Positions 18,413 to 26,505 of a DNA stretch of 64,000 nucleotides are shown here, piece by piece (position 1 is the first letter of the stretch; each line of letters begins with the position of its first letter). Below the pieces are notes generated by a model that did no database searches, was not told where the DNA came from, and saw only the letters and a program-made list of their open reading frames with translations. This DNA is from JADHLJ01 sp038146985. Its GTDB lineage: Bacteria; Pseudomonadota; Alphaproteobacteria; Thalassobaculales; Thalassobaculaceae. The stretch is from positions 124,001-188,000 of the forward strand of contig JAYQSQ010000010.1 in assembly GCA_038146985.1 (NCBI GenBank), in the 5' to 3' direction. A program made the position numbers and the translations under genes.

Positions 18413-18548
18413 GTATCCCGGCGCAGGCCGGGGCCGACGCCTGAAATGGTGGCGGCCTCGCGCTGGTGGAGCATTTCGGAGATCTCGGTCGTGATCGGAT
18501 ATCCGTCACGCGGCAAGGCTTCAGGCGTCGGTCGACTCGTCGGGATAC
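18413..18548. repeat. MITE-like palindromic element, copy 2
   Basis: Same arms and core as copy 1, but shortened in the right arm (AGGCGTCGGTCGACTCGTCG instead of the full arm). The 96-bp spacer before it (18317-18412) reappears between copies 3 and 4, so a unit of about 240 bp was duplicated as a block. The following 18549-18771 stretch is a diverged relative of the same core. Confidence 0.8.
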
Positions 18549-18771
18549 GGGAAAGCTGGGCTTGGTCTGACCCGTTTGGCCGCGTCGTTCCGGTGGATGC
18601 TGCTTCGGCAGATGCCCGCTGTCGCGTCGCGAGCCACGCCGAATGGTGGCGGCCTGCGCGGAGATTTCAGATCGGTCGATCGGCTACCGCCGCGGCTGTC
18701 GCGACCGCGGGGGGACCGGCCGCCGCGTCGAGAGCATCAACCGCGCCGCCTCGCTATTCGCCACCGCTCAA

Positions 18772-18912
18772 CATCCCGGCGCAGGCCGGGGCCGACGCCT
18801 GAAATGGTGGCGGCCCCGCGCTGGTGGAGCATTTCAGGAGATCTCGGTTGTGATCGGCTACCCGTCACGCGGCAAGGCCTCAGGCGTCGGCCCCGACCTT
18901 CGTCGGGGATAC
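18772..18912. repeat. MITE-like palindromic element, copy 3
   Basis: Same structure as copy 1. The left arm is slightly truncated (starts CATCCCGGCGCAGGCC) and the right arm ends CTTCGTCGGGGATAC. The spacer downstream (18913-19010) is nearly identical to that after copy 1. Confidence 0.8.
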
Positions 18913-19010
18913 GGGAGAGGGCCGGGCCGGCCGCGTTGTTCTGGAGGATGCTGCATCGACTGCCGACCCGCTGCCACCGCCTCAGCCGTATCCCCGCCAC
19001 CCCCTCAATC

Positions 19011-19154
19011 GAATCCCCGCCGCAGGCCGGGGCCGACGCCTGAAATGGTGGCGGCCTCGCGCTGGTGGAGCATTTCGGGAGATCCCGGCTCGTGATCGGC
19101 TACCCGTCACGCGGCAAGGCCTCAGGCGTCGGCCCCGACCTGCGTCAGGGATAC
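19011..19154. repeat. MITE-like palindromic element, copy 4
   Basis: Left arm GAATCCCCGCCGCAGGCC, core as in the other copies, right arm ending CTGCGTCAGGGATAC. The remaining 19155-19348 is less GC-rich, has no repeat, and presumably holds the promoter of the PAS_5 gene. Confidence 0.8.
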
Positions 19155-19348
19155 GGAAAAAGAGACCTCTTCCAACCGCGTCGTGCCCATGTGGCGGCGG
19201 ATGGCGGCTGCCTATATCTGTTTAATTTGTTACACGGATGGCAATTGGATAGACTTACGGCATCTCGCCGCCTGATCCGCGATTACGGGCGGTTCCGATA
19301 AAACGGGCCGGGAATTGACCGGGCCGGGCAATTGAAGACAAACCGGTG

Positions 19349-19834
19349 ATGAAGACGACGGTCCCTGGCTATACCGATGGCCGCGAGGTCGATGAGGTCT
19401 CGCGGATTCGTGAGCCTTTTCTGAAGGATCTCCTGGCGCTGTGGACCGCGCGGCGCGGCGGGCGGCGGATGCCGGCGCGGAGCGATTTCGACGCCATCGA
19501 GTTGATGCGGTTCGGCGGGCGCATCGCCCTGATCGATGTGGAGCATGATCCGAGACGGTACCGCTTCCGGCTGATCGGCTCGCGCATCACCGAAATCCTC
19601 GGCCGGGACTCGACGGGCTGTTATGTCGACGAATTGTACGAACCCTCGTTCCGCCAGCTCGCGGTGGAGCCTTACGAACGGATCCTAAGAGACCTGGAGC
19701 CAGTGACCTCGCGCGGCAACATGAAGCGCATGGGCAAGGAGTTTCTGCGCTTCCAGTCGCTCGACCTGCCGCTGTCGCGGGACGGCGAGGTGGTGGACAT
19801 GATCATGAAGGGAACCCAGTTCGAGCCGCTGTGA
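19349..19834 (+). CDS. PAS_5 domain protein
   Basis: A 161-residue protein with the PAS_5 pattern typical of alphaproteobacteria: LLALWTARRGGRRMPARSDF, then DVEHDPRRYRFRLIGSRITE, RDSTGCYVDELY and RFQSLDLPLSRDGEVVDMIM. It has a single sensory-like fold with no effector domain. The function is unknown; relatives are often multi-copy. The ATG at 19349 is used; a GTG one codon earlier is possible. It converges with the small gene on the minus strand. Confidence 0.82.
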   Translation: MKTTVPGYTDGREVDEVSRIREPFLKDLLALWTARRGGRRMPARSDFDAIELMRFGGRIALIDVEHDPRRYRFRLIGSRITEILGRDSTGCYVDELYEPSFRQLAVEPYERILRDLEPVTSRGNMKRMGKEFLRFQSLDLPLSRDGEVVDMIMKGTQFEPL

Positions 19835-19854
19835 CGGCACGCGGTGCCGGGTTT

Positions 19855-20106
19855 TCAGGCTTCCTCGATCGGTTCGACCTTGATCGCCCATTTTACCCCG
19901 AAATAGTCCCGGGCGAGCGCTTCGGCGCGGCTGCGGATCTGGGCCTCGGTGCGCGGGACCAGACGGGTCGAGCCGCGGCCGATCGGGGCGTGGGAACTGA
20001 CCGCGATGATCGCCGAGCGGGTTTCGGGGCCAGCCGAAATCCGGAACCGCCGCAAGGTCGGCTCGCCGATGGCTTGCGGCGGCGGGGGGGCTTGGGTGTC
20101 GATCAC
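19855..20106 (-). CDS. Small conserved-looking protein, 83 residues
   Basis: Proline-rich N-terminus (APPPPQAIGEPTLRRF), then a compact segment ETRSAIIAVSSHAPIGRGS and an amphipathic helix TEAQIRSRAEALARDYFG ending KWAIKVEPIEEA. I do not recognise a family. It begins 14 bp after the gph stop on the same strand, so it is probably expressed with gph. There is no signal peptide or membrane segment. Confidence 0.55.
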   Translation of the reverse strand: MIDTQAPPPPQAIGEPTLRRFRISAGPETRSAIIAVSSHAPIGRGSTRLVPRTEAQIRSRAEALARDYFGVKWAIKVEPIEEA

Positions 20107-20120
20107 CGGGGCCTCCGGCG

Positions 20121-20780
20121 TTACAGGGCAAGGTCCAGGATAGCGCCAAAACCCTTGAGACGGAACGTCGCCGGCAGACTCTCCAGCGGCGCCCGGGCAT
20201 AGCCGTAGGGCACCAGCGCGAAGCGCACGCCGGCGGCGCGGGCGGTCTCGGCGTCGTTCTCGTTGTCGCCGACCATCAGCGCGCCGCCCGGCGCCACGTT
20301 CAGTTCGTCCAAAACCCCCAGCAGATGGCCCGGATCGGGCTTGCGTACCGGATAGCGGTCGCCGGCGCCGACCAGGTCGAAGAACCGGGCCAGATCAAGG
20401 TCGCGCAACAGATTGTCGCTGGCCGTCTGCGGCTTGTTGGTGCACACGGCCATCCGGTGGCCCCGAGTCCGCAAAGCCTCGAGCGTCTCCACCACCTCCG
20501 GATAGGGCCGGGTGAGGGCGGCGGCATTGGCCTCGTAGTCGGCGATGAAGTCGGTGGTGATCGCCGCGAGGCCGGCCGCGTCCACCGGCGGGCCCGACGC
20601 CTCGACCGCCCGCTCGACGAAGCGCGGCACGCCGTCGCCGATGAAGCGGCGGGTCTGGGCGAGGCTGATCTCATCGCGACCGGCCCGCGCCAGGGTGCGG
20701 TTGGCGGCGGCGTGCATGTCCGGGGCGCTGTCGACCAGGGTGCCGTCGAGATCGAAGACGAGGGTGGTGGGCGTGGTCAT
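20121..20780 (-). CDS. gph: Phosphoglycolate phosphatase
   Basis: A HAD-superfamily hydrolase of 219 residues that dephosphorylates 2-phosphoglycolate arising from DNA repair or photorespiration-like reactions. Motif I is LVFDLDGTLVDSAPD (nucleophile D10, acid D12), motif II is AVCTNKP, the conserved lysine lies in VRKPDPGHLLG and motif IV is MVGDNENDAETARAAG. The start at 20780 gives the usual N-terminus; an in-frame extension to 20840 lacks conservation. Divergent from glmU. Other HAD phosphatases, such as pyrophosphatase PpaX, are harder to exclude by sequence alone. Confidence 0.9.
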   Translation of the reverse strand: MTTPTTLVFDLDGTLVDSAPDMHAAANRTLARAGRDEISLAQTRRFIGDGVPRFVERAVEASGPPVDAAGLAAITTDFIADYEANAAALTRPYPEVVETLEALRTRGHRMAVCTNKPQTASDNLLRDLDLARFFDLVGAGDRYPVRKPDPGHLLGVLDELNVAPGGALMVGDNENDAETARAAGVRFALVPYGYARAPLESLPATFRLKGFGAILDLAL

Positions 20781-20993
20781 GGAAAGGCTCTGAGGCAACG
20801 ATGGGAGACTCACTCTCGCAGATGCCGGCCGGATCGTCACCCGGGGATGGGCGGTCGGGGCGAGGGAGATCGGCCCCCGCTGTCATCTTTGGTAGCAATT
20901 GTTGATTTCCGCGATGTTCCGGCCTGTGGCATTTTCCGCGCGACTCACCGAAAATCCCGAATACCGCAAATCGACCGAGCTTGTTCCGAACCC

Positions 20994-22340
20994 ATGTCCC
21001 GTCCCCTCGCCACCATCGTGCTCGCCGCCGGCAAGGGCACGCGCCTGAAGTCGGACAAGCCGAAGGTGCTGCACCGGATCGCCGGGCGCAGCCTGATCGG
21101 CCATGTCCTGGCAGCGCTGGCGCCGCTCAAGCCGGAACGTCAGGTTGTGGTGATCTCGCCCGGTCAGGACGACGTTGCGGCGGAAGCGGGAGAGGCCGAA
21201 ATCGCGGTGCAGGTCGAGCCGCGCGGCACCGGGGACGCGGTGCGGGCGGCGCTCGGGGCGCTGGGGGGCTTTACCGGCACGGTGCTGGTGGCCTTCGGCG
21301 GCGACCCGATGACCACGACCGCGACCCTGCGCGAACTCGCCTCGGCCCGCGATGGCGACAATCCGCCGGATGTGGTGGTGCTGGGTTTCGAGACCGGCAA
21401 TCCGGACCGCTATGGCCGGCTGGTCCAGGATTCGGGTGGCCGGCTGGAGCGTATCGTCGAGTTCTCCGAGGCGGATGGCATCGACCGTCCGGTCCGCCTC
21501 TACAACGCCGGGATCATGGCGATCGACGGCGCCAAGCTGGCGGATCTGCTGGCCGGGCTGACCACGAACAATGCCAAGGGCGAGTTTTACCTGACCGACA
21601 TCGTCGCGCTTGCGCGGGCGCGCGGCGGCTATGTGAGCGTCGTCGAAGCGCCGGAGGAGGAGACGCTGGGCGTCGATTCACGGGCCGATCTCGCCCGGGC
21701 CGAGGCGCTGATGCAGGCGCGGCTGCGGACGGCGGCGCTGGAGGCCGGGGTGACCCTGGTGGCGCCGGAGACGGTATTCTTCTCCCATGACACGGTGATC
21801 GGCCGCGATACCGTCGTGCATCCGAACGTGACCTTCGGACCCGGCGTCGCCATCGGTGCCGGGGTCGAGATCAAGAGCTTCTGCCATCTGGAGCAGGCGC
21901 GCGTGGCCGACGGCGCGGTCATCGGACCCTATGCGCGGCTCAGGCCCGGGGCCGAGATCGGGACCGGTGCCCATATCGGCAATTTCGTCGAGGTCAAGGC
22001 GGCGACCATCGGGCCGGGGGCCAAGGCCAATCATCTCTCCTATATCGGCGATGCCTCGGTCGGGGCCGGGGCGAATATCGGGGCCGGGACCATCACCTGC
22101 AACTATGACGGCTTCGGCAAGTTACGGACCGAGATCGGCGCCGGTGCCTTTATCGGCTCCAACACCGCGCTGGTGGCGCCGGTGAGCATCGGCGACGGCG
22201 CCATAGTCGGGGCCGGCAGCACGGTGACCAAATCGGTTCCCGCCGACGCGCTGGCGGTGGTGCGCGGCGAGGCCAAGCTGCTGCCCGGCGGCGCGGAACG
22301 GTTCCGCTCCAGGCGCAAGAAAGACAAGGCGAAGGGCTGA
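20994..22340 (+). CDS. glmU: Bifunctional N-acetylglucosamine-1-phosphate uridyltransferase / GlcN-1-P acetyltransferase
   Basis: Makes UDP-GlcNAc. The 448-residue protein has an N-terminal nucleotidyltransferase (TIVLAAGKGTRLKSDKPKVL, QVEPRGTGDAVRAAL, YNAGIMA, GEFYLTDIVALA) and a C-terminal left-handed beta-helix of hexapeptide repeats with the acetyltransferase signatures GNFVEVKAATIG, NHLSYIGDASVG and GTITCNYDG. The metal-site loop reads FGGDPMTT, one residue shorter than the usual GD-x-P form. The ATG at 20994 is the start; the long upstream in-frame reading is antisense to gph. glmS follows after three bases, so the last two enzymes of the pathway are co-expressed. Confidence 0.95.
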   Translation: MSRPLATIVLAAGKGTRLKSDKPKVLHRIAGRSLIGHVLAALAPLKPERQVVVISPGQDDVAAEAGEAEIAVQVEPRGTGDAVRAALGALGGFTGTVLVAFGGDPMTTTATLRELASARDGDNPPDVVVLGFETGNPDRYGRLVQDSGGRLERIVEFSEADGIDRPVRLYNAGIMAIDGAKLADLLAGLTTNNAKGEFYLTDIVALARARGGYVSVVEAPEEETLGVDSRADLARAEALMQARLRTAALEAGVTLVAPETVFFSHDTVIGRDTVVHPNVTFGPGVAIGAGVEIKSFCHLEQARVADGAVIGPYARLRPGAEIGTGAHIGNFVEVKAATIGPGAKANHLSYIGDASVGAGANIGAGTITCNYDGFGKLRTEIGAGAFIGSNTALVAPVSIGDGAIVGAGSTVTKSVPADALAVVRGEAKLLPGGAERFRSRRKKDKAKG

Positions 22341-22343
22341 TCC

Positions 22344-24167
22344 ATGTGCGGCATCGTCGGCATCATCGGCAAAAGCGACGTCGCGCGGACCATGGTCGAC
22401 GCGCTGAAGCGGCTGGAATATCGGGGCTATGACTCCGCCGGCGTGGCGACGCTCAGCGGCGGTACGCTGGCCCGGCGCCGGGCCAAGGGCAAGCTGTTCA
22501 ATCTGGAGAAGGATCTCGACGACGACCCGCTCGCCGGGGCCACCGGGATCGGCCATACCCGCTGGGCGACCCACGGCCCGCCGACCGTCGGCAACGCTCA
22601 TCCGCATACCGCCGGGCGGGTCGCGGTCGTGCATAACGGGATCATAGAGAACCATCAGGAGATCCGCGACGAGCTGACCGCCGCCGGCGCGGTGATCGAA
22701 AGCGATACCGATACCGAGGTGGTGGCGCATCTGATGGAGCGGCACCTGGCAAGCGGCCTTGACCCGGTCGCGGCCATGCGGGCTGTGGTGGCGCGGGTGA
22801 CCGGGGCCTTTGCCTTCGTGGTGATGGTGGCCGGCTACCCGGACATGCTGCTGGCGGCGCGGCGGGCCTCGCCGCTGGCCATCGGGCATGGTGAGGGCGA
22901 GATGTTCCTCGGCTCGGACGCGCTGGCTCTAGCGCCGATGACCCGGCGGATCACGTATCTCAAGGACGGTGACTGGGCGGTGGTGCGCCGGGACGGGGCC
23001 GAAATCTTCGATGCCGCCGGCAACAAGGTCGACCGTGGCATCTCGCTGACCGAGGTCTCCGGCGCGCTGATCGGCAAGGGCAACTACCGGCACTTCATGG
23101 AGAAGGAGATCCACGAGCAGCCGGAGGTGATCGGCTACACGCTGCACCGCTATTACGACCCGGTCAGTGGCACCCTGGCCTTCCCGGATCTGCCGTTCGA
23201 GCCGGCCACCCTCCCGAAACTGACCATCGTCGCCGCCGGGACCAGCTATTACGCGGCCATGGTGGCGAAATACTGGTTCGAGGGCCTGGCCCGCGTGCCG
23301 GTCGAGGTCGATATCGCCTCCGAGTTCCGCTACCGCAACACCGTGCTGCCCGAGGGCGGGGCGGCGCTGTTCATCTCCCAGTCCGGCGAGAGCCTGGACA
23401 CGCTGATGGCGCTGCACCATGCCCGCGAGGAGGGCCAGCATATCCTGAGCCTGGTCAATGTTCCCGAGAGCACGATCGAGCGCGAATCCGACGTGGTGAT
23501 CCGCACCCTGGCGGGCCCGGAGATCTGTGTCGCCTCGACCAAGGCCTTCACCACCCAGCTTGTGGCGCTGGCGGCGCTGGCGGTGGATTGGGGACGGGCG
23601 CGGGGCACCCTGGCGGCGGAGCGGGCCGGAGAGATCCTCACCGCGCTCGGCCATCTGCCGGCGGCCATGGCGGCGGTGCTGGAGGATGAGTCGCGCTGGA
23701 TCGCCTGCGCCCATGAGCTGGCCCAGGCCCGGGACGTGATCTATCTAGGCCGCGGCTCCAACTATCCGATCGCGCTGGAAGGCGCGCTGAAGCTGAAGGA
23801 ATTGAGCTATATCCACGCCGAGCGCTATGCCGCCGGCGAGATGAAGCACGGCCCGATCGCCTTGCTGGAGGAGGGGGTGCCGGTGGTCATGGTCGCCCCC
23901 CATGACGACTGGTTCGAGAAGACCGCCAGCAATCTGAAGGAGGCGCTGGCCCGGGGCGCGCGCGTGGTGCTGCTCTCGGACAAGACCGGCATTGCCAAGC
24001 TCGGCGCCGAAGCCAACTGGGCCTTCGAGCTTCCCGAGGTCGATCCCGCCGTCGCCCCGGTGCTGTACACGGTCCCGGTCCAGCTCCTCGCCTATCACAC
24101 GGCGGTGGAGAAAGGCACCGACGTCGACCAGCCGCGCAACCTGGCGAAGAGCGTGACGGTGGAGTAG
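22344..24167 (+). CDS. glmS: Glutamine--fructose-6-phosphate aminotransferase (isomerising)
   Basis: Forms glucosamine-6-phosphate from fructose-6-phosphate and glutamine. The protein has 607 residues, full length. The N-terminal nucleophile is Cys2 (MCGIVGIIGKSDVA), with LEYRGYDSAG and GHTRWATHGPPTVGNAHPH completing the glutaminase domain. Two SIS domains follow (VAAGTSYYAAMVAKYWFEG, SQSGESLDTLMAL, CVASTKAFTTQLVALAAL, YLGRGSNYPIALEGALKLKE), and it ends DQPRNLAKSVTVE. It is translated directly after glmU. No glmS ribozyme or sRNA site was seen. Confidence 0.97.
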   Translation: MCGIVGIIGKSDVARTMVDALKRLEYRGYDSAGVATLSGGTLARRRAKGKLFNLEKDLDDDPLAGATGIGHTRWATHGPPTVGNAHPHTAGRVAVVHNGIIENHQEIRDELTAAGAVIESDTDTEVVAHLMERHLASGLDPVAAMRAVVARVTGAFAFVVMVAGYPDMLLAARRASPLAIGHGEGEMFLGSDALALAPMTRRITYLKDGDWAVVRRDGAEIFDAAGNKVDRGISLTEVSGALIGKGNYRHFMEKEIHEQPEVIGYTLHRYYDPVSGTLAFPDLPFEPATLPKLTIVAAGTSYYAAMVAKYWFEGLARVPVEVDIASEFRYRNTVLPEGGAALFISQSGESLDTLMALHHAREEGQHILSLVNVPESTIERESDVVIRTLAGPEICVASTKAFTTQLVALAALAVDWGRARGTLAAERAGEILTALGHLPAAMAAVLEDESRWIACAHELAQARDVIYLGRGSNYPIALEGALKLKELSYIHAERYAAGEMKHGPIALLEEGVPVVMVAPHDDWFEKTASNLKEALARGARVVLLSDKTGIAKLGAEANWAFELPEVDPAVAPVLYTVPVQLLAYHTAVEKGTDVDQPRNLAKSVTVE

Positions 24168-24291
24168 GACCGCCCCAACAACCCCATCGACCCGTCCTGC
24201 AAGATATGTAACGGTTGATCCCGGTGCTTTTCCGCGCCGCCATCCTCCGTTCCGGCTTTCGGCCGGGGCTCCCACCTGCCGGGGTTTCATC

Positions 24292-25386
24292 ATGCGTATC
24301 GAGAATGTCGAGAGTTTCCTCGTTCGGATTCCGCTTGGGCGTGACGAGGCGCTGAAGACCTGGCGCGGGGGCGGGCGGCTGGATTACGTGCTGGTGCGGA
24401 TCGATACCGACGCCGGAATCTCAGGCTGGGGTGACGTCTTCGGCTACGGCGCGGCACGGGCCAGCAAGGCGGCGCTGGATCACATGATCGGGCCGGCGCT
24501 GATCGGCCAAGACGCGCGGGATATCGCTGGGATTTCCCATCGGTTGCAGCTCTCGAACCATATCTGGGGCCGCTATGGCGCGACCATGTTCGCCATCGGC
24601 GGGGTCGATATCGCGCTCTGGGATCTCGCCGGCAAGGCGGCGGGTAAGCCGTTGCACGAACTGCTCGGCGGCAAGCTGCGCGATGCCATCCCGGCCTATG
24701 CCAGCCTGCCGAAATACCAGGACCCGGAGATCGTCGCCGAGCGCACGGCCTATGCAGTCGGCCAGGGCTATCGCCATGTAAAGCTGCACGAGACGACGGT
24801 GCCGGAAGTCGCCGCGTCGCGCGAGGCGGGCGGGCCGGATTTCGGGCTGATGATCGATACCAACTGCCCCTGGAACCCGCGCGAGGCGGACGAGATGGCG
24901 GCCAAGTTCAAGCCCTACGACCCGTTCTGGCTGGAGGAACCGCTGTTCCCGCCGGAGAATTTCGCGGGCCTGGCGGCGCTCGGCCAGGCCTCCGGCATCC
25001 CCATCGCGGCGGGTGAAAACGCCTGCACGTCGTGGGAGTTCCAGAAGATGTTCGAGGCCGGCGCCGTCAGCTATGCCCAGCCCAGCGTCACCAAGGTCGG
25101 CGGGATCACCGAGTTCCGCAAGGTCGCGACCCTGGCCGAGGCCGCCAATGTCACGATGGCGCCGCATTCGCCCTATTTCGGCCCGGGCTTCCTTGCCACC
25201 CTGCACCTCCTGGCGGCGATGCCGAACGCGTTCCTGATCGAGCAGATGTTTCTGCGGTTGGAGGCCTATATCCACGGGCCCTGGAACCACCCCAAGGGCA
25301 ACGCCTTCGCGGTCCCCGACGGACCGGGCCTCGGCTCGGACCCGGACCCCGATGTCATGAAGGACTACACCGATCCCAACGCCTAA
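24292..25386 (+). CDS. Mandelate racemase/muconate lactonizing enzyme family protein
   Basis: A 364-residue enolase-superfamily enzyme, probably an acid-sugar dehydratase or racemase. The N-terminal capping domain ends near AIGGVDIALWDLAGKAAGKP. In the barrel the metal ligands appear as MIDTNCPW, WLEEPLFPP and AAGENAC. A histidine near the end (TMAPHSPYFGPG) is the likely general base, and the second strand reads YRHVKLHE rather than the K-x-K of mandelate racemases, so one of the two basic residues is replaced. No sugar-uptake genes are adjacent. The following small genes may share its transcript. Confidence 0.86.
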   Translation: MRIENVESFLVRIPLGRDEALKTWRGGGRLDYVLVRIDTDAGISGWGDVFGYGAARASKAALDHMIGPALIGQDARDIAGISHRLQLSNHIWGRYGATMFAIGGVDIALWDLAGKAAGKPLHELLGGKLRDAIPAYASLPKYQDPEIVAERTAYAVGQGYRHVKLHETTVPEVAASREAGGPDFGLMIDTNCPWNPREADEMAAKFKPYDPFWLEEPLFPPENFAGLAALGQASGIPIAAGENACTSWEFQKMFEAGAVSYAQPSVTKVGGITEFRKVATLAEAANVTMAPHSPYFGPGFLATLHLLAAMPNAFLIEQMFLRLEAYIHGPWNHPKGNAFAVPDGPGLGSDPDPDVMKDYTDPNA

Positions 25387-25407
25387 CCTACTCTCAAGGA
25401 AGACGCC

Positions 25408-25599
25408 ATGAGCAACGGCACTCTCGCGGTCTGGTCCGGCATCGATGCCGATACCGAGGACGACTACAACGCCTGGTACGAGCGCGAGCACATGTTCGAG
25501 CGGATCGAGGTGCCGGGCATCCGGCGCGCTTTACCACCGCTTCGAGGCGTCGACCCGGCCTGCGCCGGGATACGGGAGCGGACCTGGAATCAATTTTAA
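25408..25599 (+). pseudogene. Truncated duplicate of the following gene
   Basis: The first 120 or so bases are identical, apart from one base, to the start of the gene at 25630 (offset 222 bp). They encode MSNGTLAVWSGIDADTEDDY and the next 21 residues. Homology ends at 25529, where the sequence passes into a stretch encoding YHRFEA in another frame and then half of a palindromic repeat (25540-25577), and stops at 25599. It has a similar Shine-Dalgarno (CAAGGAAG), so a 63-residue peptide could still be made. Best explained as a tandem copy destroyed by repeat insertion or deletion. Confidence 0.8.
25540..25577. repeat. Half of the MITE-like palindromic element
   Basis: Matches the right arm of the 18.2-19.2 kb elements (AGGCGTCG then CCGGCCTGCGCCGGGATACG) with small changes, but the left arm and core are absent. 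It sits exactly where the duplicated gene loses homology to its intact neighbour. Confidence 0.7.
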
Positions 25600-25629
25600 C
25601 TCAAGGATCTCAACGTCAAGGAAAGCATC

Positions 25630-26316
25630 ATGAGCAACGGCACTCTCGCGGTCTGGTCCGGCATCGATGCCGATACCGAGGACGACTACAACGCCTGGTA
25701 CGAGCGCGAGCACATGTTCGAGCGCATCGAGGTGCCGGGCATCCGGCGCGCCCGGCATTACCGCACGGTCTCGGGTCGCCCGCGTTTCTTCACCTATTTC
25801 GAGCTTGCGGATCCCAGTGTGGTGGCGAGCGGTGTCTATTTTGCCCAGACCAACAATCCCTCGCCCTGGACCCAGCGTATTCTGCCGCATTTCCGCGAGG
25901 TGAACCGCACCGCCAGCCGGGTGATCCGGCGCGTTGGCAAGGGCTTCGGCGCGGCGGCGATGACGGTACGCCTGGCGCTGGAGGGCGGCGAGGACAAGGC
26001 GCTGGCGGCCTGGCTGGCGGATACCTACCTGCCCGAGGTCGTCACCCGGCCCGGCGTGATCGCGGGCCAGCTCTGGCAGGCCGATATCGGCGCCAGCAGC
26101 CAGCCCGGCCAGGACCGGAACCTCCGGCCCGAGGAGGATTCAATCTCGGATCTCACCCTTTTCGTCGAGGCGACCGAGACCGGGCGCCTGGAGGAATTGT
26201 CACGCGAGCCGCAACTGGTGGAGGCCCTGGCCCGCGCCCGGACGATCTCCGCGCCTCTGGTGGCGGTTCATCAGCTTCTGAACGGTGCCGAAACCGACGA
26301 GGCACCGACCATTTGA
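25630..26316 (+). CDS. Uncharacterised protein with probable dimeric alpha/beta-barrel fold
   Basis: A 228-residue protein. The start (LAVWSGIDADTEDDYNAWYE, then REHMFERIEVPGIRRARHYR) resembles the DUF4286/EthD-like ferredoxin-fold group, in which the DYNxWYxxEH motif is recurrent. A second similar half follows from about residue 100 (MTVRLALEGGEDKALAAWLA, later SISDLTLFVEAT), suggesting an internal duplication of the fold. The activity is unknown. Position next to the enolase-superfamily enzyme suggests a shared catabolic pathway. A 121-bp element with perfect terminal repeats begins five bases after its stop. Confidence 0.75.
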   Translation: MSNGTLAVWSGIDADTEDDYNAWYEREHMFERIEVPGIRRARHYRTVSGRPRFFTYFELADPSVVASGVYFAQTNNPSPWTQRILPHFREVNRTASRVIRRVGKGFGAAAMTVRLALEGGEDKALAAWLADTYLPEVVTRPGVIAGQLWQADIGASSQPGQDRNLRPEEDSISDLTLFVEATETGRLEELSREPQLVEALARARTISAPLVAVHQLLNGAETDEAPTI

Positions 26317-26320
26317 GCCC

Positions 26321-26441
26321 CCGTCGCCCTGGCGCAAGGCAGGGCCGTATCTTGTGCCCCCGCGTGACAGGTTAGGATTTAGCGCTCGCTGGTAAGCCGG
26401 ACCTGTCCGGTACACGGCCCTGCCTTGCGCCAGGGCGACGG
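26321..26441. repeat. 121-bp element with 28-bp perfect terminal inverted repeats
   Basis: The arms 26321-26348 (starting CCGTCGCCCTGGCGCAAGGC) and 26414-26441 are exact reverse complements, around a 65-bp core without coding potential. It differs in sequence from the 18-kb family but has the same architecture. It may behave as a non-autonomous mobile element and, when transcribed, form a long hairpin that could act as a terminator or mRNA stabiliser for the gene upstream. Confidence 0.85.
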
Positions 26442-26505
26442 CGAATAGAGAGACGGACCAGACCACGAGAGTCGTATGATTCTTGGCCCGGACTAGGAGA
26501 CCCGC

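Noticed and set aside
18170..19154. Insertion sequence
   Set aside because: No transposase-like ORF in or next to the array; only non-autonomous palindromes.
25408..25599. Functional 63-residue gene
   Set aside because: It ends inside a repeat and matches only the beginning of the adjacent full gene, so it is treated as a remnant.
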